DNA from: Paenibacillus sp. 453mf
GTDB taxonomy: Bacteria > Bacillota > Bacilli > Paenibacillales > Paenibacillaceae
DNA length: 64,000 nt
Assembly: GCF_900116105.1 (NCBI RefSeq)
Contig: NZ_FPAC01000008.1
Span: 71,981 to 135,980 of the forward strand
Direction of reading: 5' to 3'
Shown here: piece after piece, positions 26,618-35,191 of the stretch
Layout: each line of letters opens with the position of its first letter
How positions within the stretch are numbered: the first letter of the stretch is position 1
Made by a program: the position numbers and the translations under genes
The notes under the pieces: generated by a model
Databases searched by the model: none
The model's input: the letters and a program-made list of their open reading frames with translations, nothing else
Told to the model about the DNA's origin: nothing

Positions 26618-27859
26618 TTACTGAGCCCCGGTACTGCCTTGAGCAATTTTATCTTCGACTTCTTTTTGCATCGTCTGTAGGGTTTCATCCATATCTACGT
26701 TGCCTCGAATAATATCATTAGAGTATTTATCTACCACTTCAGCTACATAAGGATAATATTCGTAAGTATAGATGTACAGAGATTCAATTTGCTTCTCGTC
26801 TGTCGTAAAAAAGGATTGCATATAATCTTGGTATTCAGGACTTTCAAATACTTGTTTACTTGCTACGATCTGACCTGCTTTAGCCCATTCAATGGAGTTC
26901 TGGCGTATGAACTCCAGGAAGCTGCCGATTCCTGCTTCCTTCTCATCTGTTCTTGCTTCGTTATTCAGCATGGCGAACAAGTGGGAAGAAGAGCGGTTTG
27001 TAAATTTATCAGGACTAGCAGAGTAGACGTTCGTCACACCGAAGTTCAAACCTTCCACCGCTGCGTGAGCAGTCGAGCTCCAAGTTCCATCTGTGGAGAA
27101 GAGAACGTTGCCGGACTGGAACATCAGGTAACCGTCTTCACCAAATGGAGTCATCAGGCCTGCATCGGCAATTTGCTTAACGGACTCATACGCTTGTTTC
27201 ATTTCAGGTGTATTTACTGCCGGCTGACCATCTTGCTGTACATCGCCGCCTAAGTTCTGCAGCTGTCCAAGCATAGCCCACCCAAGAAGCGCATCGTTAA
27301 CTACATAGTCTCCCTCTTCCATTTTTCCTTGAAGAGACAGGATTTCTTCCACTGTTACATTGTTATCATCAAGGAAGGATTCTGCACCGTACTTCGCAAG
27401 CAAATCCTTGTTGTAGTACATTACGTTAGCGTGGATATCAAGAGGTACTGTGTACTGAGTTCCATCGATCGTACCTGTTGACCATGCTTGAGGCAAATAG
27501 TTGCTTTCATTAATTTCAGGCTGTGCGGATAGAATTCCTGTCATTGGCTCAAGTACATTTTGCTTCACATAGCCAGGTACGCGGTCAGCATGGATAATGG
27601 TCAAATCTGGAATACCTTTACCGGAGTTAATTACTGTGGATAGTTTCGTATACATATCAGAGGTAATCACATGTTTTACTTTCATTTCAGGTTCAGTCGC
27701 ATTATATTCTTTAACGAGCTGATCCATATAAGCCCCGTCTTCACCAGTCAGCGGTGTCCAAAATGTAATTGTGTTCTTATCGTCACTGCTGCATCCAGCG
27801 AGAACGATAACAAACAGAAGCATAGAAACGATTGTCAAAAGACCTTTTTTACGATTCAT
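26618..27859 (-). CDS. Sugar-binding lipoprotein of ABC transporter
   Basis: 413 residues. The lipobox LAGC places the acylated cysteine at residue 23, followed by the SBP_bac_1 pattern NTITFWTPLTGEDG. It belongs to the MalE-like family of about 400 residues, smaller than and distinct from the LplA-type proteins at the left of the window. It captures an oligosaccharide for the MalF/MalG pair downstream. Its leader (27860-28127) has a cre-like site and a 17-bp palindrome, pointing to both catabolite repression and a specific regulator. Confidence 0.92.
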   Translation of the reverse strand: MNRKKGLLTIVSMLLFVIVLAGCSSDDKNTITFWTPLTGEDGAYMDQLVKEYNATEPEMKVKHVITSDMYTKLSTVINSGKGIPDLTIIHADRVPGYVKQNVLEPMTGILSAQPEINESNYLPQAWSTGTIDGTQYTVPLDIHANVMYYNKDLLAKYGAESFLDDNNVTVEEILSLQGKMEEGDYVVNDALLGWAMLGQLQNLGGDVQQDGQPAVNTPEMKQAYESVKQIADAGLMTPFGEDGYLMFQSGNVLFSTDGTWSSTAHAAVEGLNFGVTNVYSASPDKFTNRSSSHLFAMLNNEARTDEKEAGIGSFLEFIRQNSIEWAKAGQIVASKQVFESPEYQDYMQSFFTTDEKQIESLYIYTYEYYPYVAEVVDKYSNDIIRGNVDMDETLQTMQKEVEDKIAQGSTGAQ

Positions 27860-28025
27860 TTAAGAACCCCCCAGTGCTTTTCAAAATCAATGTTTTCATG
27901 AAACCGCATTCAAAGATTTAAATCATGGGCTGCCTTTTACTCCAACTTTCAAACTTGCTGATCTGCTGTCGAGGAGCTTGCCTAGGAGTGCTCCCGTACA
28001 GGCATAAAAAACATTGATAACATTT

Positions 28026-28042
28026 ACATTAATCATTAATGT
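28026..28042. promoter_or_regulatory. 17-bp perfect palindrome, candidate operator of the sugar operon
   Basis: ACATTAATCATTAATGT is a perfect 8+1+8 inverted repeat about 170 bases upstream of the binding-protein start. Its ATTAAT half-sites recur in the leader of the GH43 gene and of the divergent winged-helix regulator, so that regulator is the natural candidate to bind here (inference). Confidence 0.5.
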
Positions 28043-28062
28043 TTTTGCAAACATATCATAAT

Positions 28063-28076
28063 TCATAGCGCTTTCA
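28063..28076. promoter_or_regulatory. cre-like site upstream of the sugar-binding lipoprotein gene
   Basis: Read on the minus strand TGAAAGCGCTATGA differs from the CcpA consensus TGNAARCGNWWNCA at one position. It predicts glucose repression of the binding protein-permease operon. Confidence 0.6.
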
Positions 28077-28127
28077 TTGTCAACCACTTTTATCCATTCC
28101 GCTCATATTTATTTGCAAGCCGCCAGT

Positions 28128-29102
28128 TTAGCGGTTTACAACCCCTCCATCGGGGACAGGAACACCAAAGTCAGGCAGCCCGTCTTCGTTCCAGCTAAAC
28201 ACTTGGGCACGCGCATGACGATTCGGATCGTAGAGAGGATCCCCTTCAATATCTTTATAATTTCTTGCGTGATAAATGAGAATATCCTGAGACCCATCCG
28301 GAGATACGGTGAAGCTGTTATGCCCCGGTCCGTATTGCCCTGTCTCTTCATTGGTTACAAACACGGGATCAGGCAGCTTGGTCCAGCTGTCCGGTGACAG
28401 AAGATCGCTGTCTTCATCTGCATAGATCAGTCCCATAGCATAATTATAGTCTGTAGCACTAGCAGAAAAGGAGACGATAATTCTGCCATTTCTGTGTAGC
28501 ACAGCAGCTCCTTCATTTACTAGAAATCCGATCTTCTCCCAATCATACGTCGGCTCGGCAATCATAACCTGTTCTCCCTTAAGAGTCCATGGATTCTCCA
28601 TCTCAGCAATATACAGATTGGAGTTACCGACAATATCAGGGTCCTTCTGAGCCCACACGAGATAGCGCTTACCCATGTGCTCAAAAGACGTAGCATCCAG
28701 CGCAAAAGACTCCCACTTCGTCTTGATCTGCCCCTTCTCTGTCCATTCGCCTTCTAATGGATTCTCTGAAGCATTCTCCAAAACAAACATCCGATGATCG
28801 AATAGTCCTTCCACCGTCTCCGTTGTTCTGGCTGCGGCAAAATAGATATACCACTTATTATCTATGAAATGAATCTCGGGAGCCCATATATTAGCGCTCA
28901 TCATGCCTTCATCATATTTGCGCCACACCACAACCGGTTCAGCCTTACCCAGCTCCTGAATCGTCTTGGCTCTACGAACTTCAATTCTGTCATATTCTGG
29001 AACGGAGCCTGTAAAATAGTAGTAGCCATCAGAATGTTTGTATACCCAAGGATCAGCCCGTTGAGGTATAATAGGGTTAACAAATTGAATTTCATTTCCC
29101 AT
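28128..29102 (-). CDS. Glycoside hydrolase family 43 enzyme
   Basis: 324 residues, no signal peptide, so probably cytosolic. The five-bladed propeller family is indicated by IPQRADPWVYKHSDGYYYFTGS with catalytic base D17, WAPEIHFIDNKWYIYFAA, LDATSFEHMGKRYLVWAQ and NEGAAVLHRNGR, which may hold the general acid. GH43 enzymes are mostly arabinofuranosidases or xylosidases. The ATG at 29102 lies about 10 bases after AGGAG; a TTG three codons earlier is less well placed. It is directly upstream of the ABC uptake operon on the same strand and divergent from the winged-helix regulator, so imported arabino- or xylo-oligosaccharides are its likely substrate (inference). Confidence 0.88.
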   Translation of the reverse strand: MGNEIQFVNPIIPQRADPWVYKHSDGYYYFTGSVPEYDRIEVRRAKTIQELGKAEPVVVWRKYDEGMMSANIWAPEIHFIDNKWYIYFAAARTTETVEGLFDHRMFVLENASENPLEGEWTEKGQIKTKWESFALDATSFEHMGKRYLVWAQKDPDIVGNSNLYIAEMENPWTLKGEQVMIAEPTYDWEKIGFLVNEGAAVLHRNGRIIVSFSASATDYNYAMGLIYADEDSDLLSPDSWTKLPDPVFVTNEETGQYGPGHNSFTVSPDGSQDILIYHARNYKDIEGDPLYDPNRHARAQVFSWNEDGLPDFGVPVPDGGVVNR

Positions 29103-29147
29103 GGATGTCAATCTCCTGTCTCATCGAATTGATTTACACATTTGTTT

Positions 29148-29233
29148 ATTAATTCACAAATTTATTCATTAATTCACCTAAATATTAGAATGAATTGTTT
29201 CTCCTGTCAATTACATTTTCGTTATTAATTCAT
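29148..29233. promoter_or_regulatory. Direct repeats ATTAATTCAC in the divergent GH43/regulator promoter region
   Basis: ATTAATTCAC occurs at 29148-29157 and 29168-29177, exactly 20 bases apart (two helical turns, same DNA face), and a nine-of-ten copy at 29224-29233. They lie 46-131 bases upstream of the GH43 start and in the 414-base gap that separates it from the divergent regulator. The arrangement suggests cooperative binding by a dimeric regulator. No gene is seen in the rest of the gap. Confidence 0.5.
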
Positions 29234-29516
29234 ATATTCATTAACCTTTTGAATATCCATATAGAATATAGATATTTATCTCCGTTCATCAAACATTCTC
29301 TTTCGTTCTATTTCGTTGAATATATAAAGCTATCATCGCTGGATAAACCGCTGCTCTGGCGCGATTATCCTCACTGCCATCACGTCGACAGCAGATTATC
29401 TTATCTTTTTTAGTTGAATAATACCTTGTGAACGTGCGGAGAATCATATATTATAAAGTTCTACATGTATGATTTACATATACATTAATAAATCATCGCC
29501 GTTCGGAGGAATAACA

Positions 29517-30440
29517 TTGAGAATTGAATTAGCTGAACAGAATTTGCATATATTTGAGGCTATCTCCAGCAATGTACGGATTCAAATCGTTCATCTCTTG
29601 TCACAGAAATCAATGAACATTAAAGAATTGGCAGAAGCGCTAGGACTTAGCAGTGCGATCATGACTATGCATGTAAAGAAACTAGAGAAGGCCGGAATCA
29701 TCGAATCGACGATGGCCCCAGGCAAGGGCGGCGCTGCCCAGAAGGTATGCTCCCTTAGTATGGATAATCTTGAAATCGCATTCCCGATTAAAGATGTCAT
29801 TCCGAGGGAGATTCGCAAAACCGAAATATCCATTGGTCACTTTACTGATGTACATATCCAGCCTACCTGTGGAATATGCACACGAGACTCCGTCATCGGA
29901 ATCTTTGATGATCCACGCTACTTTCTCGATCCGGATCGTCTCAACGCAAAAATATTGTGGTTTGGACAAGGTTATGTCGAATATAAAATTCCGAACTATC
30001 TGATGGGTGACGAGGTTCCAGAAGAACTGGAAATATCAATGGAGATCTCTTCTGAAGCTCCGCTTACCAATAATCATTGGCCATCTGATATTACATTCAT
30101 TGTCAATGGTGTCGAGGTAGGGATGTGGACAAGCCCTGGAGATTTTGGGGGCAAAGGCAAGCTGAACCCGCCTTGGTGGTTTGAAAGTGTGAATCAGTAC
30201 GGCTTATTGAAGCATCTCATCATTAAAAAAGAAGGAACATTTATGGACGGCATCAAGTTGTCGGACGTCACGATTGATGATATCGGCATCCGCAATAGTT
30301 ATTGGTCCTTCCGTATTGCTGTCAAAGAAGATGCTGAACATATTGGTGGTGTGACGCTGTTCGGCTCTGGCTTCGGTAATCATAATCAAGACATCATCTT
30401 CCGTCTGTACTACACGACAAATAACGAGAAACCGGAATAA
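29517..30440 (+). CDS. ArsR-type winged-helix transcription regulator with large C-terminal domain
   Basis: 307 residues from a TTG start that lies 7 bases after GGAGG; an ATG at 29469 has no ribosome site. Residues about 8-75 are a winged helix of the ArsR/HTH_20 type (SNVRIQIVHLLSQKSMNIKE, then LGLSSAIMTMHVKKLEKAG). The remaining 230 residues form a mostly beta domain of unknown kind, with a CxxC pair (PTCGICTRDS) and the segments FIVNGVEVGMWTSPGDFGG and NPPWWFESVNQYG, possibly for sugar sensing. Divergent from the GH43-ABC locus and therefore its probable regulator. Most ArsR proteins are about 100 residues, so this is an atypical architecture. Confidence 0.8.
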   Translation: MRIELAEQNLHIFEAISSNVRIQIVHLLSQKSMNIKELAEALGLSSAIMTMHVKKLEKAGIIESTMAPGKGGAAQKVCSLSMDNLEIAFPIKDVIPREIRKTEISIGHFTDVHIQPTCGICTRDSVIGIFDDPRYFLDPDRLNAKILWFGQGYVEYKIPNYLMGDEVPEELEISMEISSEAPLTNNHWPSDITFIVNGVEVGMWTSPGDFGGKGKLNPPWWFESVNQYGLLKHLIIKKEGTFMDGIKLSDVTIDDIGIRNSYWSFRIAVKEDAEHIGGVTLFGSGFGNHNQDIIFRLYYTTNNEKPE

Positions 30441-30471
30441 TATGTTTTAGAACTGCTTCTCTTTCAAACAG

Positions 30472-30523
30472 AAAGACATCGATTGAATTGGCATTTACCA
30501 TGCGAAACTCGATGTCTTTTTTT
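30472..30523 (+). terminator. Terminator after the winged-helix regulator
   Basis: An 11-bp stem AAAGACATCGA/TCGATGTCTTT with a long loop (26 bases) is followed by TTTT on the plus strand. Confidence 0.7.
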
Positions 30524-30554
30524 ATAATTTCTATTACATCTGCACAAACAATTA

Positions 30555-30580
30555 ACGGCGGCGGGAGTTCTCGCCGCCGT
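30555..30580. repeat. GC-rich perfect hairpin
   Basis: ACGGCGGCG pairs perfectly with CGCCGCCGT around an 8-base loop. It stands out in AT-rich intergenic DNA and lies at the edge of the decayed coding fragment at 30590-30766. It has no T-run, so it is not a standard terminator. Confidence 0.6.
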
Positions 30581-30589
30581 CTTCATCCG

Positions 30590-30766
30590 TTATCTCCTGC
30601 AGATTCGTTTTATAACCCGTAATAACCGCAAACCACGTGTCCCACTGCTTTTACAGCAATTTTTGAGATAATCAGCAACCTGCTGTGTTAATTCAGGAGC
30701 ATTATAAAGCAGCGGATAGTCATTCTTGTACGTTAGTTCGTATGTCACGCCAAACTCCGCCTCGAT
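30590..30766 (-). pseudogene. Decayed coding fragment, possibly from an M20-family amidohydrolase
   Basis: On the minus strand an open frame without start codon reads IEAEFGVTYELTYKNDYPLL, then YNAPELTQQVADYLKN. The pattern resembles the lid domain of M20D amidohydrolases (FGxxYELxYxxxYPxxxN). The reading breaks afterwards, and a different frame continues with protein-like sequence. No ribosome site. It appears to be a relic; family assignment is by eye and uncertain. The 30441-30850 gap otherwise holds only two terminators and a GC hairpin. Confidence 0.35.
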
Positions 30767-30795
30767 TTATAGCTAACCACGAAGGTTTAGAATCA

Positions 30796-30827
30796 CAAAA
30801 AAACCCTTTGAGCTATACTCAAAGGGT
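30796..30827 (-). terminator. Terminator after the Gfo/Idh gene
   Basis: The 10-bp perfect stem ACCCTTTGAG/CTCAAAGGGT is followed by seven T on the minus strand. Confidence 0.88.
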
Positions 30828-30850
30828 CCCTTCGCATACTACTATTGAAT

Positions 30851-31870
30851 TTACAGTTTGATGATCTGACCTGTCTTCTGTGATTCGAATGCAGCAAGAA
30901 TGACATTCAGTGATTTCAGTCCCTCTTCTCCAGAGATAGATGGCGGCGTATTTGTCACGATGGATTCAACAAAAGCGTCGATCACGCCACTTGGTACTTG
31001 TTTTTCATTCGTTGCCATTGCGCCGACTTTGTACGTCTCAACCGTACCATTCGTCAGCTCAACAATGACCTCATCACCTTCAACTGTACCGATCTTCATC
31101 ACGCCGTTCTCGCACCACAATACGGTACTGTTGTCTCCGCCTTTGTACTGGGTCCAGCTGGCTACCAATGTGCCAACCGCTCCGCTCTTCATACGCAGGA
31201 TGCAGGTTGCATTGTCGTCCACTTCTGTGCCTTCCTTATGCAATGTGCTGATAAAGCCGGCAACTTCGGACACTTCATCGTTCAGCAGGTAACGAATAAA
31301 GTCAGATTTGTGCACGCCAAGGTCGCCCATTGCGCCCATGATTGCTTCTTCTTTGCGGAAGAACCAGCTGCCAGCACCGTCCACGCTCCATGCTTCCGGA
31401 CCCGGATGTCCAAAAGAAGTACGGAAAGTTAGTACTTTGCCCAGTTTGCCTGACTCAAGCAATTCCTTGGCCTTCACGTGAGGCGGCATGAGACGCTGGT
31501 TGTGTCCTACCATGAGGAACACCCCATTTTTCTTCGCTGCTTCAATCATTTGCTCGCCTTCTTCAGCTGTACATGCCATCGGCTTCTCCACAAGCACATG
31601 CTTGCCTGCATTTGCTGCTGCAATCGCCATGGAAGCATGCAAATAGTTCGGTGTACACACGCTGACCGCATCTACTTCCTCATTGGCAAGCAGCTCTTCA
31701 TAGCTCGCATAGCCTTTACCACCGTAGGTTTCAGCCATTTTCTCGGCACGCTCAATAATCGGATCTGCAAATGCAACGAGCTCTACTTGTTCATTTGCCG
31801 CGTATTCCGGAATATGTCTACGCTCAGCAATCGCACCACAGCCGAATACGGCAACTTTAATTTTTGTCAT
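30851..31870 (-). CDS. Gfo/Idh/MocA family NAD(P)-dependent oxidoreductase
   Basis: 339 residues. Rossmann start AVFGCGAIAERRHIPEY (residues 7-23) and the family EKP motif at 95-97 (VEKPMACTAEE). The C-terminal alpha/beta domain carries the substrate region GDLGVHKSDFIRYLL. Members oxidise or reduce sugar or inositol hydroxyls. It forms an operon with the sugar-phosphate isomerase encoded 60 bases upstream, a pairing common in inositol- and keto-sugar pathways. Exact substrate unknown. ATG with AAAGGAG. Confidence 0.9.
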   Translation of the reverse strand: MTKIKVAVFGCGAIAERRHIPEYAANEQVELVAFADPIIERAEKMAETYGGKGYASYEELLANEEVDAVSVCTPNYLHASMAIAAANAGKHVLVEKPMACTAEEGEQMIEAAKKNGVFLMVGHNQRLMPPHVKAKELLESGKLGKVLTFRTSFGHPGPEAWSVDGAGSWFFRKEEAIMGAMGDLGVHKSDFIRYLLNDEVSEVAGFISTLHKEGTEVDDNATCILRMKSGAVGTLVASWTQYKGGDNSTVLWCENGVMKIGTVEGDEVIVELTNGTVETYKVGAMATNEKQVPSGVIDAFVESIVTNTPPSISGEEGLKSLNVILAAFESQKTGQIIKL

Positions 31871-31930
31871 GTCGAATCTCCTTTAGTGAATTTAGTTAGT
31901 TTATTAGTTTGAATAGACGAAAATGAACGG

Positions 31931-32713
31931 TTAGCCCAATTTACTAAGATAATACTCTTTTACCCAGTTGTAGCTGTTCTCAATGCTTTGAAGCGGTGGA
32001 TTCTGACAGACATCCTGTTCAACAATCAGCCACTGTACTCCTGCTTGATCCGCAGCGTCAATAACAGCTGGCAGATTCACAGAGCCTTGACCCAGCTCAA
32101 GTGTTTTCATTTGACCCTGCCCATCTTTGCTGAAATCCTTCAGATGGAGCAGTGGCAGGCGGTCTGTATACTTACCGATATACTCGATTGGATCTTGACC
32201 TGCGAATTGTACCCAGCATACGTCCATCTCAACTTGAACCGCTGCAGGGGAAGTCTCAGCGAACATCGCGTCAAAAGCATTGCTGTCTCCAACCGTGCCA
32301 TGGAATTCGAAGTCATGATTATGGTAGCCAAAGATCAGGCCTTGCTTGCGGACCTCATTACCAATCTGCTCAAGCTCAGTGAATAATGCCGTCCAGCCTT
32401 CTGCCGTTTCCGGGCGATCCTCCGGCATTAGGAATGGACAAATCATATACTCAGCACCGATCGTTTTGAGATAATCAATTTCCTTCTGCAGGTCAGCACG
32501 CATCGCATGAAGGGAAACGTGACTGCTGAAGCCCTTAAGACCCAGATCGTCCAAAAGCGCTTTCATTTCTTCAGCAGGAATGTCACCATAGCCGGCAAAT
32601 TCAACACCTTCATATCCAAGGTCAGCCACTTTCTTGAGTGTTCCTCTGAAATCCGCTGCGGTCTCTTCACGAAGTGTGTACAACTGTAGCCCGATATTGA
32701 TCTTTCTCATCAT
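31931..32713 (-). CDS. Sugar phosphate isomerase/epimerase (xylose isomerase-like TIM barrel)
   Basis: 260 residues of the AP_endonuc_2 superfamily. Typical features: NIGLQLYTLREE start, LGYEGVEFAGYGD, FGYHNHDFEF and MDVCWVQFAGQDP, with histidine, glutamate and aspartate metal ligands in the barrel mouth. It is probably an isomerase, epimerase or inosose dehydratase-type enzyme acting with the downstream Gfo/Idh protein. Either of two adjacent ATG codons (32713, 32710) may be used. Divergent from an AraC regulator at 32962, which likely controls it. Confidence 0.88.
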   Translation of the reverse strand: MMRKINIGLQLYTLREETAADFRGTLKKVADLGYEGVEFAGYGDIPAEEMKALLDDLGLKGFSSHVSLHAMRADLQKEIDYLKTIGAEYMICPFLMPEDRPETAEGWTALFTELEQIGNEVRKQGLIFGYHNHDFEFHGTVGDSNAFDAMFAETSPAAVQVEMDVCWVQFAGQDPIEYIGKYTDRLPLLHLKDFSKDGQGQMKTLELGQGSVNLPAVIDAADQAGVQWLIVEQDVCQNPPLQSIENSYNWVKEYYLSKLG

Positions 32714-32961
32714 CTATTACCTCTTTCTGTAGTAGGATTACGAACTTTAAACATCTGCATATGCACTAAATCGCTAATTTTCACAAAGGTTCGTATCAAA
32801 CCTGCGGTATTTACTAAAACCCTTTCGTGAATCCGGGTCGCCAGCATCCGTTTGAATCGAACTAGTTACATTGTAAGTCGAATTGGGCTAAAATGAACAT
32901 ATCCAATATGATCATAACATGAACTATTTGCTCATTATTTTGACAGGAGGCCTAGAATTCC

Positions 32962-33771
32962 GTGGATACAACCCTTCTCCTATGTGATTATTCCTATCAT
33001 TACAAGCCGTTCATTCAAAATACAAAAAGCGGATTACCCCACTATCTTTTTCGGCTGCAAACGGAGGGAAGCTGCAAAGTTTATTCGCTGGGTCAAGAGC
33101 ACACGCTCACAACCGGAGATCTTCTGCTTCTGAAGCCAGGTGATGACTATCACCTTGTCGTAGAAGAGCCTGCGAACGAGGGTCGATTGTCCAGTGGGGA
33201 CTATTATCTGTTCTGCCAAGGACCCTGGATTGATGACTGGTGGAACAGAAGAAGATCGAGGCCTGCGGTCAGCCGGGTTGGGCTGGATGAGAAGCTCATC
33301 GGACTATGGCGCAATCTGCTGTTAGAAAGACGACGGGGTTCATTAGAGGAAAACACGGAGCTGGAGGATGTGCTGCTTCGCGGACTATGCTTATATATTG
33401 ACAGAGCGATCTCTGAACATGTCCAGACAGGGCTCAAAGGAACCTCAACCCTGAAGCTAAAGCGATTCATCGAGGAGCATGCGACAACCACCTTCAAGCT
33501 GGAAGAAGCAGCGAGCTATGCGGGTCTCAGCTTATCCAGCGCAGTTCGTTTATTCAAAGAGCATTATGGAAAAACAATGGTCCAATATGCCATTGAAATC
33601 CGGCTTAAAGCTGCCGTGGAGCAAATGAAGTATAGTAACGAAATGACACTTGAGCATATTGCCGAGATTTGCGGCTTTGCCAGTTATTCTTATTTTCACC
33701 GGGTATTCCGCACGCATTTCGGCATTTCTCCAATTGAATACCGTTCCCGAATTGTTAACTCACACATTTAA
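32962..33771 (+). CDS. AraC family transcriptional regulator
   Basis: 269 residues. GTG start preceded by ACAGGAGG. An N-terminal cupin-like sugar-sensing domain (HTLTTGDLLLLKPGDDYHLV, residues 48-67) is followed by the AraC double helix-turn-helix at about 165-265 (EHATTTFKLEEAASYAGLS; HIAEICGFASYSYFHRVFRT). Divergent from the sugar isomerase/Gfo-Idh operon with a 248-base shared promoter region, so it probably activates that operon in response to its sugar. Confidence 0.9.
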   Translation: MDTTLLLCDYSYHYKPFIQNTKSGLPHYLFRLQTEGSCKVYSLGQEHTLTTGDLLLLKPGDDYHLVVEEPANEGRLSSGDYYLFCQGPWIDDWWNRRRSRPAVSRVGLDEKLIGLWRNLLLERRRGSLEENTELEDVLLRGLCLYIDRAISEHVQTGLKGTSTLKLKRFIEEHATTTFKLEEAASYAGLSLSSAVRLFKEHYGKTMVQYAIEIRLKAAVEQMKYSNEMTLEHIAEICGFASYSYFHRVFRTHFGISPIEYRSRIVNSHI

Positions 33772-33782
33772 ATATTTTTAAG

Positions 33783-34176
33783 ATGAACGACTTATCCGCG
33801 ATATTGAATCCCGTTTTTTTGAGTGGAGCACATATGAAACTAGACAAAGAAACAATGGCTCGAATTGAAGAAGATAACCGGACCGTATTTGCATTGCTGA
33901 GCCAATACCTGAACCAAGCGCCTGACCTTATCACCACAGAGGGGATTCAGGAGATTACGGCCTACGGTGTTTCCGAAGATCGAAACGATGAAGGAGCCTG
34001 TTGAAGCGGCCTTTGGCAATGCGCTTACCTTCGGTCTTGGCCTTGGCTATTATGCCTATATGGTTTCCGAGAAAGATAATGTGAAGAGCGTCACTGTCGT
34101 CGAAGCAAATGAGCATGTCATTAGACTGTTAAAAGAGCATATCCTGCCGCAGTATGCTGTCTGTAATGCAAAATAG
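33783..34176 (+). pseudogene. Frameshifted and shortened SAM-dependent methyltransferase-like gene
   Basis: Two out-of-phase frames encode halves of what seems to be one protein. The first (33783-34004) has ILNPVFLSGAHMKLDKET and LLSQYLNQAPDLITTEGIQE. The second enters around 33970 with FPKIETMKEPVEAAFGNALT, GLGLGYYAYMVSEKD and VTVVEANEHVIRLLKEHILP, matching the glycine-rich SAM-binding loop and the acidic residue (VEAN) of class I methyltransferases. A central stretch appears lost and the frame changes by one, so the gene is broken. It lies 12 bases past the AraC gene without a clear ribosome site. A weak hairpin follows at 34181-34206. Confidence 0.65.
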
Positions 34177-34225
34177 CGACCGTCTTCAACTTAGAAGATG
34201 ATCGCTGTTGATTTATATGCGCCCG

Positions 34226-34393
34226 TTATATCTCCCCGGTATCTACGGTCGCAATCGCCAGGTATACACTCCCCAATCCGAGCAGACACAGTACGGCGTT
34301 TACTAGATTCGTATGCAGATCCATATCCAGTAGAAATCCAAAATTTTGAAATTGCATAAGAAATATGGCTACCAGCAGGATTCGTTTCTGCAT
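34226..34393 (-). CDS. Possible 55-residue membrane peptide, unrecognised
   Basis: The frame encodes MQKRILLVAIFLMQFQNFG at its start and a second hydrophobic stretch ALC LLGLGSVYLAIA near residues 36-48, ending in TGEI. It looks like a two-segment membrane peptide or the end of a former transporter. No convincing ribosome site precedes the ATG, and the same frame is open a further ten codons upstream, so it may equally be a gene remnant in this decayed stretch. Confidence 0.3.
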   Translation of the reverse strand: MQKRILLVAIFLMQFQNFGFLLDMDLHTNLVNAVLCLLGLGSVYLAIATVDTGEI

Positions 34394-34475
34394 TCGAACA
34401 CATCCATTCGCTTGAAATGACCCCTAAGTTAGACAATCTAACTAGAGGTCCAATTCATCTCAGCTGGTTCTTTGC

Positions 34476-34886
34476 TTAATGAGGGCTCTCTATCCTTCTC
34501 TTCTTATGAATGTCTTCTGTTCCGGCATCGAGTGCGGTCTTGTAATACAAGCATTTATGTTCAATAACTTCCATCGTCTTCTTCAGTTCTTCCATTTGTG
34601 CTTCTACCGTGGCTCTTCGTTCGATGAACATATCATGTCTCTGCTGTAATGTCGCATCTCCATCAGAGCACCAGTCAATAAAGTCTTTAATTTCTTTGAT
34701 CGGCATTCCGGTCAGCTTCAGACATTCAATTACTTTTAAGGCGTCCATGTCGGACTCCTTAAACAATCTTCTTCCACCCGCTGTCCGTTCTACAAATGGC
34801 AGCAGACCCTCCTTATCGTAATAACGCAACGTATAGGGTGTAAGGTTCAACTCTTTGGCTACTTCACTAATGGTATATGTCTTCAT
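34476..34886 (-). CDS. adhR: MerR family regulator, AdhR-like
   Basis: 136 residues. The MerR winged helix-turn-helix (YTISEVAKELNLTPYTLRYY, residues 4-23, wing through 70) is followed by a coiled-coil helix (roughly 75-120) and a short tail. The gene is divergent from an adhA-like alcohol dehydrogenase whose promoter has a 19-bp spacer and a dyad, the hallmark of MerR control. In B. subtilis AdhR senses aldehydes such as formaldehyde and methylglyoxal and activates adhA. Orthology is inferred from similarity plus context. The cysteines at about 69 and 112 could be sensor thiols. Confidence 0.75.
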   Translation of the reverse strand: MKTYTISEVAKELNLTPYTLRYYDKEGLLPFVERTAGGRRLFKESDMDALKVIECLKLTGMPIKEIKDFIDWCSDGDATLQQRHDMFIERRATVEAQMEELKKTMEVIEHKCLYYKTALDAGTEDIHKKRRIESPH

Positions 34887-35026
34887 GCGATCTTCTACTC
34901 TCCTATCCTCTTAAACATACACTTCGAGTTAACTCTAGGTATTCTATCAAGGACTATTAATGATGTCAAAGCAAGACCATTTCATGCGACTTAGGTACGA
35001 TTTTAGTAAAAATCTATCGATGTGGC

Positions 35027-35057
35027 TTGACTTAGAGTTAACTGTAACATTTAACAT
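35027..35057 (+). promoter_or_regulatory. MerR-type promoter of the alcohol dehydrogenase gene
   Basis: -35 TTGACT (35027-35032) and -10 TAACAT (35052-35057) are separated by 19 bases, longer than the normal 17. The spacer contains the near-perfect dyad TTAGAGTTAACTGTAA (35032-35047). MerR activators untwist such overlong spacers. A related half-site GAGTTAACTC lies near the regulator's own start (about 34926). The remaining gap up to 35191 is leader. Confidence 0.7.
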
Positions 35058-35191
35058 GAATTTGCAAGAGAAGTTTCTAGGGTAGGGAATGGATTGAGGA
35101 TATTTTAAATCGATCAAGCATGATTTCCTTTCTTACCGGAATACTTCCTTTCTCATGAACAATAAAACTTTAACTCTAGGAGGTTACATTT

